A stretch of DNA of 64,000 bases. It comes from Sphingobium cupriresistens. Its GTDB lineage: Bacteria > Pseudomonadota > Alphaproteobacteria > Sphingomonadales > Sphingomonadaceae. The notes under the pieces are model-generated. The model was given only the letters and a program-made list of their open reading frames with translations, searched no databases and was not told where the DNA came from. The DNA is taken from assembly GCF_004152865.1 (NCBI RefSeq), contig NZ_SEOO01000019.1, forward strand, positions 1-64,000, given 5' to 3'. Position numbers and translations under genes: made by a program. Shown here one piece after another: positions 53,772 through 63,990 of the stretch (within the stretch, counting starts at the first letter, position 1; every line of letters begins with the position of its first letter).

Positions 53772-55106
53772 TTATTCCAGCGCCGCGACAGCGGCGGCGA
53801 AGGCATCGCCGCGCGCTTCGAAATCGCGAAACTGGTCGAAACTGGCGCAGGCGGGCGACAACAGCACGACGTCACCCGGCTGCGCGATGCGCGCGGCGCG
53901 GCGGACGGCGGCGCTTAACATTTCACTGTCGTCCACCGCCATAGCGGGGCGCAGCAGATCGGCGAACATATGCCCCGCTTCGCCGATGGTGTAGGCGTGG
54001 GCGACATTGGCGAAATGGGGGACGCATTCGTCCAGATTGTCGGACTTGGCGACGCCGCCCAATATCCAGTGGATGCGCGGCTTGCCATCCTTTGCGGGCC
54101 ATGCCGCGAGCGCGGGCGCGGTGGACGCGGCATTGGTCGCCTTGCTGTCGTTGACGTAGAGCACACCGTTGCGGGTGCCGACCGCCTGCATCCGGTGGGG
54201 GAGGCTGGCGTAGCTGGCGAGGGCGCTCTGGCGCTGATCCCAATGGATGCCAAGTTCCATCGCAACAGCGTCAGCAACCATCGCATTTTGCGCGTTATGC
54301 GGCCCCTGCAACGCTGGCCAAAGGTGCTGATAATGTTCGGCGAAGTCGACTGATGCAACGCGAGTGCGACTGCCAGCGCCAATTGGAAATTCGTCGTCGG
54401 AAGGATCGAACAAGCGTGCAATTAGAGGATCGTCGACAGATGCAACAGCAACATGCTCAAAGGACTGCATCGCGAACAATCGCATCTTCGAAGCGACATA
54501 GCCCTCGAACCCATCATAGCGATCAAGATGGTCGGGCGTGATGTTGAGTAGCACCGCGACGTCGCAGTCCAGACTGTGGGTCAGGTCGATCTGGTAGCTG
54601 GACAGTTCCAGCACATAGATTCCGACGCCGTGCAGGTTCGGCTCCAGCGGCGGCTGGCTCAGGATCGGCAGGCCGATATTGCCGCCCATGACGGTCGGAT
54701 AGCCCGCCTGTTCGATAATATGGTGGATCAGCGCGGTGGTGGTGGACTTGCCGTTGGTGCCGGTGATGCCGACGACCTTGTGCGGGGGCAGCGTCGGGCG
54801 GGCGAGCGCGAACAGTTCGATGTCGCCGATGACCGGCACACCGGCGATCTTCGCGCGCATGGCAATGGGATGGCGGTTCAACGGCACGCCCGGCGACACG
54901 ACGATGCCGTCAAAGCCGCTGAGGTCGATCTCCATCGGGTCGCCCAGTTCCGCCTTGCCCTCGACTTGGCCGCGCGCTTCCTCGCGGCTGTCCCAGGCGA
55001 CGACGCGCGCGCCGCTGGCGACCAGCGTTGCGACCGTGGCGAGGCCTGAACGCGCCAGTCCCAGCACGGCGTAGGTCTTGCCCTTGAAAACCTCCGAAAC
55101 GATCAT
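53772..55106 (-). CDS. murD: UDP-N-acetylmuramoylalanine--D-glutamate ligase
   Basis: 444 residues. YAVLGLARSGLATVATLVASG (UDP site), VGITGTNGKSTTTALIHHI (P-loop) and NITPDHLDRYDGFEGYVASKMRLF (Mg and carbamyl-Lys region) are all visible, and the C-terminal domain has LLSPACASFDQFRDFEARGDAF. It adds D-Glu. It starts 3 bases after mraY. Confidence 0.96.
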   Translation of the reverse strand: MIVSEVFKGKTYAVLGLARSGLATVATLVASGARVVAWDSREEARGQVEGKAELGDPMEIDLSGFDGIVVSPGVPLNRHPIAMRAKIAGVPVIGDIELFALARPTLPPHKVVGITGTNGKSTTTALIHHIIEQAGYPTVMGGNIGLPILSQPPLEPNLHGVGIYVLELSSYQIDLTHSLDCDVAVLLNITPDHLDRYDGFEGYVASKMRLFAMQSFEHVAVASVDDPLIARLFDPSDDEFPIGAGSRTRVASVDFAEHYQHLWPALQGPHNAQNAMVADAVAMELGIHWDQRQSALASYASLPHRMQAVGTRNGVLYVNDSKATNAASTAPALAAWPAKDGKPRIHWILGGVAKSDNLDECVPHFANVAHAYTIGEAGHMFADLLRPAMAVDDSEMLSAAVRRAARIAQPGDVVLLSPACASFDQFRDFEARGDAFAAAVAALE

Positions 55107-55109
55107 CCC

Positions 55110-56183
55110 TTACCTCAGCTTCAAGGTAGCAAGACCGGCGAGCGCCAGCACGAAGGCGATGATCCAGAAACGGATCACCACGGTCGGCTCGGCCCAGCCC
55201 AGTTGCTCGAAATGATGGTGGATCGGCGCCATCTTGAACACACGCTTGCCGGTGCGCTTGTAGAAGAAGACCTGGATGATGACCGACAGCGCCTCCACGA
55301 CGAACAGGCCGCCGATGATGCCCAGCACGATCTCATGATGGGCGGTGACCGCGATCACGCCGATCGTACCGCCCAGCGCAAGGCTGCCGGTGTCGCCCAT
55401 GAACACGGCGGCGGGCGGCGCGTTGAACCACAGGAAGGCGAGGCCCGCGCCGATGATGGCACCGCACAGGATCGTCAGATTGCCTGCGCCCGGCACATGC
55501 GGGATGCCCAGATATTCGGCGAAGTCGGCGCGGCCGACCAGATAGACGATCAGCATGAAGGCCAGGCTGGCGATGATGACCGGCATGGTGGCGAGGCCGT
55601 CGAGGCCATCGGTCAGGTTCACCGCATTGCCGAACGCCACGATGACGAAGGCGGCGAAGCAGAAGTAGAACGGCCCCAGTTCGATCGCCGGGCCATTGTA
55701 GAAAGGAACGTAAAGTGCAGTATTGCCATGCTGGTTGACGATCATCCAGGCCGCAAAGCCGGCGATCAGAAATTCGAACAAGAGCCGCATCTTGCCCGAC
55801 AGCCCCTTGTGACTGGCTTTCGTCACCTTGTCATAATCGTCCAGGAACCCGATCGCGCCGAAGCCCAGGGTCACGAACAGGCAAGCCCAGACATAGGTGG
55901 ACGACAGGTCCATCCAAAGCAGCACCGAAATGACCATCGAGGTCAGGATCATCAGGCCGCCCATGGTTGGCGTGCCGCGCTTGGCGAGGTGCGTCTGTGG
56001 ACCGTCGTCGCGGATCGGCTGTCCCTTGCCTTGGCGGATGCGCAGCCAGCCGATGAATTTGGGGCCGATGACCAGGCCGATCAGCAACGCGGTGAAGATC
56101 GCCGCGCCCGCGCGGAAGGACAGGTAGCGGATGAGGTTGAACACCCCCGCAAATTCCATATTCTGGGCCAGCCAGTAGAGCAT
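55110..56183 (-). CDS. mraY: Phospho-N-acetylmuramoyl-pentapeptide-transferase
   Basis: 357 residues with ten hydrophobic segments. The Asp-rich FLDDYDKV loop, [10 protein letters not shown] and [17 protein letters not shown] (HHH motif) are all present. It transfers phospho-MurNAc-pentapeptide to undecaprenyl phosphate (lipid I). It overlaps murF's stop by one base. Confidence 0.97.
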   Translation of the reverse strand: MLYWLAQNMEFAGVFNLIRYLSFRAGAAIFTALLIGLVIGPKFIGWLRIRQGKGQPIRDDGPQTHLAKRGTPTMGGLMILTSMVISVLLWMDLSSTYVWACLFVTLGFGAIGFLDDYDKVTKASHKGLSGKMRLLFEFLIAGFAAWMIVNQHGNTALYVPFYNGPAIELGPFYFCFAAFVIVAFGNAVNLTDGLDGLATMPVIIASLAFMLIVYLVGRADFAEYLGIPHVPGAGNLTILCGAIIGAGLAFLWFNAPPAAVFMGDTGSLALGGTIGVIAVTAHHEIVLGIIGGLFVVEALSVIIQVFFYKRTGKRVFKMAPIHHHFEQLGWAEPTVVIRFWIIAFVLALAGLATLKLR

Positions 56184-57583
56184 CAGTTCGTCTTTCCTTC
56201 GCCGGCGTTTTCGCCAAGGGCAGCGACCAGGCGGGAGAGGCCCACGCCGTTCGAACCCTTGACCAATATCGCGTCGCCCGCGCGTATTTCGCTTTGGATG
56301 AGGGGGATGGCCGCCGCCGTATCGGCGACATGCGCATAGGGAATGGTGACGCCAAGCGCGTCGGCCAGCGGCGCCATTTCCGCGCCGACCAATATCACAT
56401 AATCGACCCGGCCCGCGCCCAGCGGTTCGACAAGGCCGGCATGGAGTTCGACGCTGCGATCGCCCAGTTCGCGCATCCCGCCGAGGATGGCGATACGCCG
56501 GTCGGCCTTTTCGCGGCCCAACTGCTTGAGCGTCGCGGTCATGGATAGCGGATTGGCGTTGTAGCTTTCGTCGATCAGCAGCGCTTGCCCGCCCGCGACG
56601 GGCAGGATGCGCCGCTCGCCCCGGCCCGGCAGGCCCGGCATTTCGGCGAGCGCCAGGCCCGCTGCGGCCAGATCGCCGCCCACCGCATCGACCGCCGCCA
56701 GCACCGCGAGCGCGTTAGACACCCAATGGTCGCCGGGCGCGGCGACGGTGAAGCACAGCTCCGCGTCGGGCAGGGTTGCGGTGACCAGCGTACCGCCGCC
56801 CGGCGCCGGCACGGCTTCGCGCGCGCAGACGTCGGCCTGTGGGCTGGCGCCGAAGGTCAGAATGCGCGCGGCGTGGCGTTCCGCCCTGTTGTAGAGCAGC
56901 GCGACATGCGGGCTGTCATAGGGGATGATCGCGGTGCCGCCGGGTTGCAGCCCCTCGAAAATCTCCGCCTTGGCCTCGGCGATCTTCGCCTCCGTGCCGA
57001 AAAATTCGATATGGGCCGGCGCGATCGCGGTGACGATGGCGACATGGGGGCGGACCTGCCGCGTCAGGGCGGACAGTTCGCCGGCATGGTTCATGCCCAT
57101 TTCGAACACGCCATAAGCCGACCCGCGCGGCATCCGCGCGAGGCTGAGCGGTACGCCGACATGATTGTTATAGCTTTTGACCGATCGATGCACCTGTCCC
57201 GGCGCGGCGCGATCGAGCGCCTGGAACAACGCTTCCTTGGTGCCGGTCTTACCGACCGATCCGGTGACGCCGATTACCTTGCCGCCCATACGCTTGCGCG
57301 ACGCTTTTCCCAGCGCTTCGAGCGCGGCGGCGCTGTCGGGCACCAGGATATGGGGGTGCGCGACGGGTTCGCTGACGATCGCGCCTGCCGCACCCTGCCC
57401 GAACGCCTTGTCGATGAATCTGTGGCCGTCGGTCGTCTCGCCCTTCATCGCGACGAACAGGTCGCCCTGCCCGACTTCGCGACTGTCGAAGGCGACGCCC
57501 GAAACGGCGAACGGCGCCGACGCGGCGCCGCCTGTGGCCTCAGCGATTTCGGTGGAGGTCCAGAGCGGTTCAGCCACGGCCAC
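56183..57583 (-). CDS. murF: UDP-N-acetylmuramoyl-tripeptide--D-alanyl-D-alanine ligase
   Basis: 466 residues from GTG 57581-57583; GTG 57575-57577 is nearly equal. [21 protein letters not shown] is the P-loop, and [33 protein letters not shown] and [20 protein letters not shown] are the MurF-specific blocks. It adds D-Ala-D-Ala. A REP-like repeat separates it from murE. Confidence 0.95.
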   Translation of the reverse strand: MAVAEPLWTSTEIAEATGGAASAPFAVSGVAFDSREVGQGDLFVAMKGETTDGHRFIDKAFGQGAAGAIVSEPVAHPHILVPDSAAALEALGKASRKRMGGKVIGVTGSVGKTGTKEALFQALDRAAPGQVHRSVKSYNNHVGVPLSLARMPRGSAYGVFEMGMNHAGELSALTRQVRPHVAIVTAIAPAHIEFFGTEAKIAEAKAEIFEGLQPGGTAIIPYDSPHVALLYNRAERHAARILTFGASPQADVCAREAVPAPGGGTLVTATLPDAELCFTVAAPGDHWVSNALAVLAAVDAVGGDLAAAGLALAEMPGLPGRGERRILPVAGGQALLIDESYNANPLSMTATLKQLGREKADRRIAILGGMRELGDRSVELHAGLVEPLGAGRVDYVILVGAEMAPLADALGVTIPYAHVADTAAAIPLIQSEIRAGDAILVKGSNGVGLSRLVAALGENAGEGKTN

Positions 57584-57587
57584 CCTC

Positions 57588-57675
57588 TCCGTTCGCTTCG
57601 AGCAGCTTCGAGCGCAGTCGAAAAGCGTCTCTCGATAAGGTCGGGCGCAGTTCTCGACAAGGTCGAACCGAACGG
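57588..57675. repeat. REP-like inverted repeat between murE and murF
   Basis: Arms CCGTTCGCTTCGAGCAG..(57588 on) and TTCTCGACAAGGTCG plus AACCGAACGG (to 57675), a degenerate member of the family. It fills the 108-base gap in the otherwise overlapping dcw run. Confidence 0.75.
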
Positions 57676-57691
57676 CGGTGGGACATATCGC

Positions 57692-59149
57692 TCAACCCGC
57701 GCACTCCCGCGCCACGGTGACGTCGTCGAAGGGCAGCACGCGGTCGCCGATGATCTGGCCCTGCTCATGCCCCTTGCCCGCCAGCAGGACGATGTCGTCC
57801 GCGCCGGTCATGGCGATCGCGGCGGCGATGGCGGCGCGGCGGCCGCCCATTTCCTGCGCCTCCGGTGCGCCGGCCAGCACGGCGGCGCGGATGGCGGAGG
57901 GTTCTTCGGAGCGTGGATTGTCATCGGTCACGATGACATGGTCGGACAGTTCCGCCGCGACCTTGCCCATCAACGGGCGCTTGCCCGCATCACGATCGCC
58001 GCCCGCGCCGAACAGGGTGATGAGCTTGCCGCGCGTATGCGGGCGCAGCGCCTCGATCGCGGCCTTCAGCCCGTCGGGCGTATGGGCATAATCGACATAG
58101 ACGGGCGCCCCCGCCTTGCTGATGACGGCGCGTTCCAGCCGCCCGCGCACCGGCTGGACCCGGCCGAGCAGTTCCAGCACCTTGGCCAGGTCTCCGCCGG
58201 TCGCGATGATGAGGCCCGCAGCGGTAAGGGCGTTGGCGGCCTGATAAGCACCGATCAGCGGCAGGTTGACCTTATAAATCTTGCCATCCGCTTCGATCTC
58301 CAGCGCCTGGCCCAACTGGGTCGGGGTGCGGTTGACCAGGCGCAGCGCCTGTCCCTGCACCCCGACGCTCAGCACACGAAGCCCCCGCTTCGTAGCCCGC
58401 GCGATGACCTTGCTCGACCAGCCATCGTCAGCCCAGACGACCGCCGCGCCATCCGCCGAAACGACTTCATCGAACAGCCGCATCTTGGCGTCGAAATAGC
58501 GATCCATGTCGCCATGATAGTCAAGATGGTCGCGCGACAGGTTGGTGAAGGCCCCCGCCATCACCGGCAGCCCCTCTGTGCGATACTGGTCCAGCCCATG
58601 GCTCGACGCCTCGAACGCGGCATGGGTGATGCCCTCGCGGCGCAGGCCCGACATATTGGCGAGGAAGGTGACGATGTCCGGCGTGGTAAGGCCGGTCGAC
58701 ACCTGATCGACCGAGGTCGTGACGCCCAGCGTGCCGATCGATGCGGACTTATGCCCCATCATCCGCCATAGCTGGCGCGCGAGCTCGACCGTGCTGGTCT
58801 TGCCATTGGTGCCCGTAACGGCGACGGTCACGTCGGGGAATGGTGCAAAATAGCGCGCCGCCATCTGCGCCAGCAGGCGGCGGGGATTGGCGTGGGCGAT
58901 GTGGATCGCGCCGTCGACCTTCGCCTCCGGCCGGGCGACCACGGCGACGGCCCCCGCCTTTACGGCGTCGGCGATATAATCCTCGCCATTGACGCGCAGT
59001 CCCTGGAACGCGCCGAAGACGGTGCCGGGCGCGACCTTGCGATTGTCGATGGCGAAGCCGGTCACCGACGAATCGAGGCCGGCGCCCGCGCCAGCCTCTC
59101 CCGATATTGCGGCGTCCAGACCATCGACCAGCGAGCCAAGGCGCATCAT
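57692..59149 (-). CDS. murE: UDP-N-acetylmuramoyl-tripeptide synthetase
   Basis: 485 residues. VAVTGTNGKTSTVELARQLW is the P-loop, and TNLSRDHLDYHGDMDRYFDAKMRLF the carbamyl-Lys region. C-terminal DDNPRSEEPSAIR matches the DNPR motif of enzymes that add meso-diaminopimelate, as expected for a Gram-negative. Starts on ATG 59147-59149, overlapping ftsI by 4 bases. Confidence 0.95.
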   Translation of the reverse strand: MMRLGSLVDGLDAAISGEAGAGAGLDSSVTGFAIDNRKVAPGTVFGAFQGLRVNGEDYIADAVKAGAVAVVARPEAKVDGAIHIAHANPRRLLAQMAARYFAPFPDVTVAVTGTNGKTSTVELARQLWRMMGHKSASIGTLGVTTSVDQVSTGLTTPDIVTFLANMSGLRREGITHAAFEASSHGLDQYRTEGLPVMAGAFTNLSRDHLDYHGDMDRYFDAKMRLFDEVVSADGAAVVWADDGWSSKVIARATKRGLRVLSVGVQGQALRLVNRTPTQLGQALEIEADGKIYKVNLPLIGAYQAANALTAAGLIIATGGDLAKVLELLGRVQPVRGRLERAVISKAGAPVYVDYAHTPDGLKAAIEALRPHTRGKLITLFGAGGDRDAGKRPLMGKVAAELSDHVIVTDDNPRSEEPSAIRAAVLAGAPEAQEMGGRRAAIAAAIAMTGADDIVLLAGKGHEQGQIIGDRVLPFDDVTVARECAG

Positions 59150-60849
59150 TCTTTCTCCTTGTCGCCGTGCAGCAGCGGCATCAGGTCGGAAATATCGACG
59201 TCGCGGCTCTCGTCCGGCATTACCCCCAGCATCGGCCCGGTCCGCTCGACTACCCGCTTGACCACCGGCGCGGCGGTCCAGGCGGCGGTGCGCAGGCCAT
59301 ATTGCCCCGTCGCCTCGTCCATGATCGCGACGACGACGTAACGGGGATTGTCCATGGGGAAGGCGGAAGCGAAAGTCGTCACCAGCGAAGTCTTGTTATA
59401 GCGCCCCTCTTGAGGCTTTTCGGCGGAACCCGTCTTGCCGCCCACCCGGAAACCCTTGGCGTCGGCGCTACGTCCTGTACCCGCCGACACGATCATCCGC
59501 AACAGTTGCCGCATCCGCGCGCTGGTGGCGGCGGAAAAGACGCGGCGTCCCTCCGGCACCTCTTCGGCGCTGAGTTTACGTACGGTCGCGGGACGCCAGA
59601 TGCCACCATTGACCAGCGCGGCATAGGCAGCGGCCAGATGTAGCGGCGTGACGGCGATGCCATGGCCGTAGGAGGTGGTCATGCTGGTGATGCGGCCCCA
59701 GTTGGACGGCCAGATGCCCTTGGCGCGCTCGTTAAACTCGATCGGCGCGCGCTGGTCGAAGTCCAGACTGCGGAACATCTTTTGCAGCGGGGCCGCGCCC
59801 ATTTCGTCGGCGATCCGCGCGGTGCCGATATTGGAGCTGTGGACCAGGATTTCCGGCACGTTGATCCAGCGGCCCATCGCATGATCGTCCTTGATGCGGA
59901 AGCCGGCGACGGCCAGCGGCGCGGTCGCGTCATAGCGCTTGCTCATCGACGTCACGACGCCCGCGTCCATGGCCGTGGCGATCGCCAGCGGCTTGAACGA
60001 GGAGCCCATTTCGTAGCGGGCCTGCACCATATGATTGCACAGCGGCGACTGGCTGCACGTCTTGCCCGCATAATTTTGCAGCTTGTTGGGATCGAAGACC
60101 GGAATGGAGGCCATGGCGATAATTTCGCCGGTATTGGCGTCCATGATGACCCCGCCCGCGCCCTTGGCCCGCGTTTGCACCAACTGAGCATAGAGTTCGC
60201 TTTCCAGCGCGCCCTGCACCCGGCTGTCGATCGACACGGCGAAGGGCTTGCCGCGCTGCGCCGGATCGATCAGCCGGTCGTTGAAGGCGGCCTCCACGCC
60301 CATGCCGCCCACGCCGTTTGCATTGGGGGCAAAGCCCAACACATGAGCCGCCAATGTGCGCTGCGGATAGAGCCGTTCCTTCTCACGCGGAAATTCGATG
60401 CCGATTTCGCCCAGCGCATTCACCGCTGCCACCTGCTCCGGCAGCGCGCGGCGGCGCAGATAGGCCCAGCCGCGCCCACGCAGCTTCCTGTAGAAGGCCG
60501 CTTCAGGTTCGTCGGGGAAAATCTCGTGCAGCTTGCGCGCCAGTTCGGCCGGATCCCCGATCAGCTTGGACGGGCGGACCGCGACCGAATAAGCGTCCAT
60601 CGTGCGGGCCAGCGGCACGCCGTTGCGATCGACGATGTCGGCGCGCGCGGGCAGGAAGGCGGCCAAGCTGCCATCGCTCGTCGTCCCCTGCGCAAAAATG
60701 CCGACCCAGGCGAGTCGGCCGATCAGGACGGTGGTGATTGCCAAGAATAGGATGAGCAGCAGCATCAGCCGGTTATGGGCGATGGCGGTCAGGTTGAGCC
60801 GCTGCCGCCCCGCCCGCTCCCCGCCTGGCTGGACAATGATCGTGGCCAT
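59146..60849 (-). CDS. ftsI: Peptidoglycan transpeptidase FtsI (PBP3)
   Basis: 567 residues. One membrane helix (about 27-50), a pedestal domain, then the transpeptidase: SSFKP (about 281-286, active Ser), SSN near 335 (HSSNIGTARIAD) and KTGS near 468. It cross-links septal peptidoglycan. It overlaps ftsL by one base. The C-terminus is charged (DKEKE). Confidence 0.96.
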   Translation of the reverse strand: MATIIVQPGGERAGRQRLNLTAIAHNRLMLLLILFLAITTVLIGRLAWVGIFAQGTTSDGSLAAFLPARADIVDRNGVPLARTMDAYSVAVRPSKLIGDPAELARKLHEIFPDEPEAAFYRKLRGRGWAYLRRRALPEQVAAVNALGEIGIEFPREKERLYPQRTLAAHVLGFAPNANGVGGMGVEAAFNDRLIDPAQRGKPFAVSIDSRVQGALESELYAQLVQTRAKGAGGVIMDANTGEIIAMASIPVFDPNKLQNYAGKTCSQSPLCNHMVQARYEMGSSFKPLAIATAMDAGVVTSMSKRYDATAPLAVAGFRIKDDHAMGRWINVPEILVHSSNIGTARIADEMGAAPLQKMFRSLDFDQRAPIEFNERAKGIWPSNWGRITSMTTSYGHGIAVTPLHLAAAYAALVNGGIWRPATVRKLSAEEVPEGRRVFSAATSARMRQLLRMIVSAGTGRSADAKGFRVGGKTGSAEKPQEGRYNKTSLVTTFASAFPMDNPRYVVVAIMDEATGQYGLRTAAWTAAPVVKRVVERTGPMLGVMPDESRDVDISDLMPLLHGDKEKE

Positions 60850-61499
60850 CAGCGCGCCTCCTTCTTGCGCTCACGCGCCGCCTTGGCGGTCAAATCGCCC
60901 AGCGTGCTGTCATCCAGCAGCTTGGCGTCGAGCATCGCCATCCGCTCCGCCTTGCGCGCGATCGGATTGGGCTTGCTCACATCGGCATCGACCTTGGCCT
61001 GCTGCGCCGGGGTGCGGGATGCGGGCTTGGGCAGCTTGTCCACGACATCGGCGGCATGGGCCTCCCGGATCACCGCGATATCGCTGCGGATCTGGGTCGC
61101 AGCCGGGCTTTCGGGCGCCTTTTGCGGGGCGGACGGCAGGTCGGCGGGGGTTTCGACCATCGCCACCATCACCGGCGGCGCGACATAGTCGGGGCCGTTG
61201 GGCTGGATGCCGTCCAAATGCGCCAGCGCCCGTTCGCCGCCCAGATATTGCTGGGCGCTGGGCGTGGCGTACATGAAGTCGTGCTGGTTCCAGCTTTCGA
61301 GCTGGCGCATCGAGGCGCGGGCGCTGAATTCCGTTTCCAGATAGCGAATGTCGCCCTTCGCCCCGGCGATCTGCGCGCGCACCTTCATCAGTTCGTTACG
61401 CTCGGTCGCAACCTTGAGCGACACCATGTAGGCGCCCAGCGCGCCCAGCGCGACCAAGATCACCCAGATCAGGCTCTGCAACCTCTTGACGGCGATCAT
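60849..61499 (-). CDS. ftsL: Cell division protein FtsL (long form)
   Basis: 216 residues, versus about 120 in E. coli. N-terminal membrane helix at about 8-28 ([20 protein letters not shown]), then a short coiled coil ([36 protein letters not shown]). The remaining ~120 residues are a low-complexity, Pro/Ala-rich and finally basic tail (ERKKEAR). The call rests on the place between rsmH and ftsI plus the membrane-helix and coiled-coil layout. Confidence 0.85.
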   Translation of the reverse strand: MIAVKRLQSLIWVILVALGALGAYMVSLKVATERNELMKVRAQIAGAKGDIRYLETEFSARASMRQLESWNQHDFMYATPSAQQYLGGERALAHLDGIQPNGPDYVAPPVMVAMVETPADLPSAPQKAPESPAATQIRSDIAVIREAHAADVVDKLPKPASRTPAQQAKVDADVSKPNPIARKAERMAMLDAKLLDDSTLGDLTAKAARERKKEAR

Positions 61500-62452
61500 G
61501 GTTGGGAACTCCGAGAGGAAATAGGGGCAGCGGTGCGGATGGCGGCGCGCAGGGTGGCGGATCGGGCGCGGGGGTTGCGCGCCAGCTCCGCTTCGCTCGC
61601 ACGCACCGCTTTGGCGGGCTTGGCGAAGGTCGGCTGCGGCCCGGCGGCGCGTTCGGGCAAATGCCTGGACCCCACCCCCTCGCCGCCGCTGCGATTGCGG
61701 AGGAACTGCTTGACGATGCGATCTTCCAGACTGTGGAAGGTGACGATCGCGAGGCGACCGCCCTCCTCCAGCAGTTCCTCGGCCGCGTCCAGCGCCCGTT
61801 CCAGCTCTTCCAGTTCCTGGTTCACATGGATGCGGATCGCCTGAAAGGTGCGGGTGGCCGGGTCTTTCTTGTCATGCGGCTTGTGGCCCAGCGCGCGGCG
61901 GACCACGGCGGCAAGCTGGGCGGTGCGTTCCAGCGGGCGCGCCTCCACGATGGCGCGAGCGACACGGCGCGACCGCGGTTCGTCGCCATAGCGGTAGATG
62001 ACGTTGGCGATTTCCTCTTCCGACGCGCTGTTGAGGAAATCGGCGGCGTTCATGCCGTCCTGGCTCATCGTCATGTCGAGCGGGCCGTCGGCCTGGAAGG
62101 AAAAGCCGCGATTCGCCCGGTCGAGCTGCATTGAGGAGACGCCGATGTCGAGCGTGATGCCCGACACCCTGGCGATGCCGCGTTCGGCCAGCAATTCCAC
62201 CATGCGCGAAAATTCGCCGGCGATCAGCGTTATGCCATGGGCGTCGGCCACCACCTGCCCTTCGCGAATCGCATCGGGATCACGATCGAAGGCGAAGACC
62301 TGCGCCTGGGCCATCGCCATGGCGCTGCTGTAACCGCCCGCGCCGAAGGTGCCGTCGACATGAATCTCGCCGGGGGTGATAGCGAGGGCATCGAGCACTT
62401 CGGCAAGGAGGACGGGGATATGGAGGGCGGTTGCGGAAACGGCGTCGTTCAC
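61496..62452 (-). CDS. rsmH: 16S rRNA (cytosine-1402-N4)-methyltransferase
   Basis: 318 residues from GTG 62450-62452, overlapping mraZ's stop (GTGA). [13 protein letters not shown] and [12 protein letters not shown] form the SAM loop; [29 protein letters not shown] is the RsmH signature, and [14 protein letters not shown] the C-terminal block. It methylates C1402 in the ribosomal P site. Confidence 0.96.
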   Translation of the reverse strand: MNDAVSATALHIPVLLAEVLDALAITPGEIHVDGTFGAGGYSSAMAMAQAQVFAFDRDPDAIREGQVVADAHGITLIAGEFSRMVELLAERGIARVSGITLDIGVSSMQLDRANRGFSFQADGPLDMTMSQDGMNAADFLNSASEEEIANVIYRYGDEPRSRRVARAIVEARPLERTAQLAAVVRRALGHKPHDKKDPATRTFQAIRIHVNQELEELERALDAAEELLEEGGRLAIVTFHSLEDRIVKQFLRNRSGGEGVGSRHLPERAAGPQPTFAKPAKAVRASEAELARNPRARSATLRAAIRTAAPISSRSSQP

Positions 62453-62946
62453 TTGGCCGCCCCTTCCGCGCGCGCATCCATCCAGCGCCGGACCTTGTTG
62501 CGGATCAGCGCCGGGCGATCGGGGCTTTCGACCAGCGCTTCGGGCTTCCAGACCTGGAAATAGCGGCCCACGCCATAGAAGAAGATCGCGTCGGTGATGC
62601 CGGCTTCGTCCTTGATATCGGGGTGCAGGAAGAAGCGGCCGGCATCGTCGAAATTGACGTCCTCGATCGTGCCGAGGCGGTTTTCGCGTTCCAGATCGGC
62701 GTTGAAGTCGCGCCCGGCCTCATAGGCCTGTCGCTCCAGCTTTTCGACCTCATCGAACAGGAACTGCTTGTGGGACAGGCCGAAGCCGGTGGCGCAGCCA
62801 TTGTCCATATGGATCGACAGGCACAGGCGATTCTGCCCGCCGCTGGCCTGGGTGACCAGCTTGCGCATCTCCAGGGGCAGCACGAAACGGCCCTTGCCGT
62901 CCGCGACGCTGAATGCGTTGCCCGAATAGAGAATGACGTCCGACAC
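62449..62946 (-). CDS. mraZ: Transcriptional regulator MraZ
   Basis: 165 residues from GTG 62944-62946, with AAGGGG about 13 bases upstream. Two SpoVT/AbrB-type domains (about 1-80 and 85-150), the second with [28 protein letters not shown]. It binds tandem repeats in its own promoter and represses the cluster. A 10-bp-period TGGG array lies 140-185 bases upstream. Confidence 0.93.
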   Translation of the reverse strand: MSDVILYSGNAFSVADGKGRFVLPLEMRKLVTQASGGQNRLCLSIHMDNGCATGFGLSHKQFLFDEVEKLERQAYEAGRDFNADLERENRLGTIEDVNFDDAGRFFLHPDIKDEAGITDAIFFYGVGRYFQVWKPEALVESPDRPALIRNKVRRWMDARAEGAAK

Positions 62947-63087
62947 GCTGGCAACCGACCCCTTTTATGCAGGGCACAGGCCGCCTGTCGCCGGAATCCT
63001 GAGAAGACCATCCAGCGTACAGGACTGCACAAAAGCCTGACGAACCCCAATGCTGGTTTACGTACCAAGCATGGGGGGGGACTGCAA

Positions 63088-63132
63088 TGGGAAAGCATGG
63101 GCAGTAGTGGGAAAAGACGGTGAAATTTGGGA
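63088..63132 (+). promoter_or_regulatory. MraZ-box-like array of five 10-bp-spaced repeats
   Basis: TGGGA 63088, TGGGC 63098, TGGGA 63108, CGGTG 63118 (degenerate) and TGGGA 63128, all exactly 10 bases apart and read on the plus strand. E. coli MraZ binds TGGG[N] direct repeats with 5-base spacers, so the spacing is right. It lies 142-186 bases before the mraZ start. No clear -35/-10 is visible in the gap. Confidence 0.75.
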
Positions 63133-63990
63133 CTAACCGGATTTGTTACCTTTCACGCCGCCATCTTCTCCTTTTGTTCCGGGGATAGATCCCAACCTTT
63201 CCCGGCCCAATAGCATCGCACCCATTATCGCCCATATTGTCCCGCCCAAAAGCGCCCAGCGGAACGCGCGGGTGACGTCCTGCGCGTCGCGCATCCAGCG
63301 CCGGTCGCCGGGAATGGACGCCCCACCCAGCCACTGAACGACAAGGGCGGGCGTGTCGGCCACCCAATGGCGCGGGTCGAGCGGATAGACGGGATCGGCG
63401 AGCCACAACCGGTCGTCGAGCGGATCGGCGTCGCCCAGCAGCAGCACCGCGCCCTTACCGATGCGCTGGCGGCGCAGCAGGGCATCGCTGGACCGCTGCG
63501 CGCCGGATAGGGTGATGAGTTGACCGTCGGGCAGGAAATGGCGGACTTCCGTTTCTTCCATGACACCCGACGGCGCCAATCCCCAATGGTCGAGCAGCGG
63601 CCCTAAAAGGCTGACGGAGGGCGCGCGGCGGCGATCGCCCAGCGGCAGGTCGGACGGCCAGCGCAGCAGCGGATCGGCCAGCACCAGCGCCGTGCCGCCA
63701 TCGCGCACCCATCCATCGATCGTGACCAGTTGCGCGGGCGTCAGCGCGCGCGGCTGCGCCAGCAACAGCCGCTGCGCGCGCAACGGCTTGAGCTGAGCCG
63801 GGTCGTCCATCGCAATCACGGTGAAGCGGGTGCGCAGGACCGTGACGATGGGCGCGTCCTGTGGCCGCGACTCGCTCCAGAACAGAGGCAGGCCGGTGAT
63901 GACGGCGAGCTTGGGACGGTCCGGGGCGGGTTGCAACGCTTGGGCGGGGCCGCGCCAGAGCAGCAGCGCGGCCAGCACCAGGAAAATCAT
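63133..63990 (-). CDS. DUF4350-like membrane protein (5' end may lie beyond the window)
   Basis: 285 residues from ATG 63988-63990; the frame stays open to the window edge (63999), so the start is uncertain. Signal-like helix (about 1-18, ending ALQPAP), a GldG/DUF4350-type domain (KLAVITGLPLFWSES, LVTIDGWVRDGGTALVLADP, GKGAVLLLGDADPLDD) and one C-terminal membrane helix (about 245-265). Such proteins sit with MoxR-type ATPases and DUF58 genes; those would be upstream, off the window. Confidence 0.7.
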   Translation of the reverse strand: MIFLVLAALLLWRGPAQALQPAPDRPKLAVITGLPLFWSESRPQDAPIVTVLRTRFTVIAMDDPAQLKPLRAQRLLLAQPRALTPAQLVTIDGWVRDGGTALVLADPLLRWPSDLPLGDRRRAPSVSLLGPLLDHWGLAPSGVMEETEVRHFLPDGQLITLSGAQRSSDALLRRQRIGKGAVLLLGDADPLDDRLWLADPVYPLDPRHWVADTPALVVQWLGGASIPGDRRWMRDAQDVTRAFRWALLGGTIWAIMGAMLLGRERLGSIPGTKGEDGGVKGNKSG

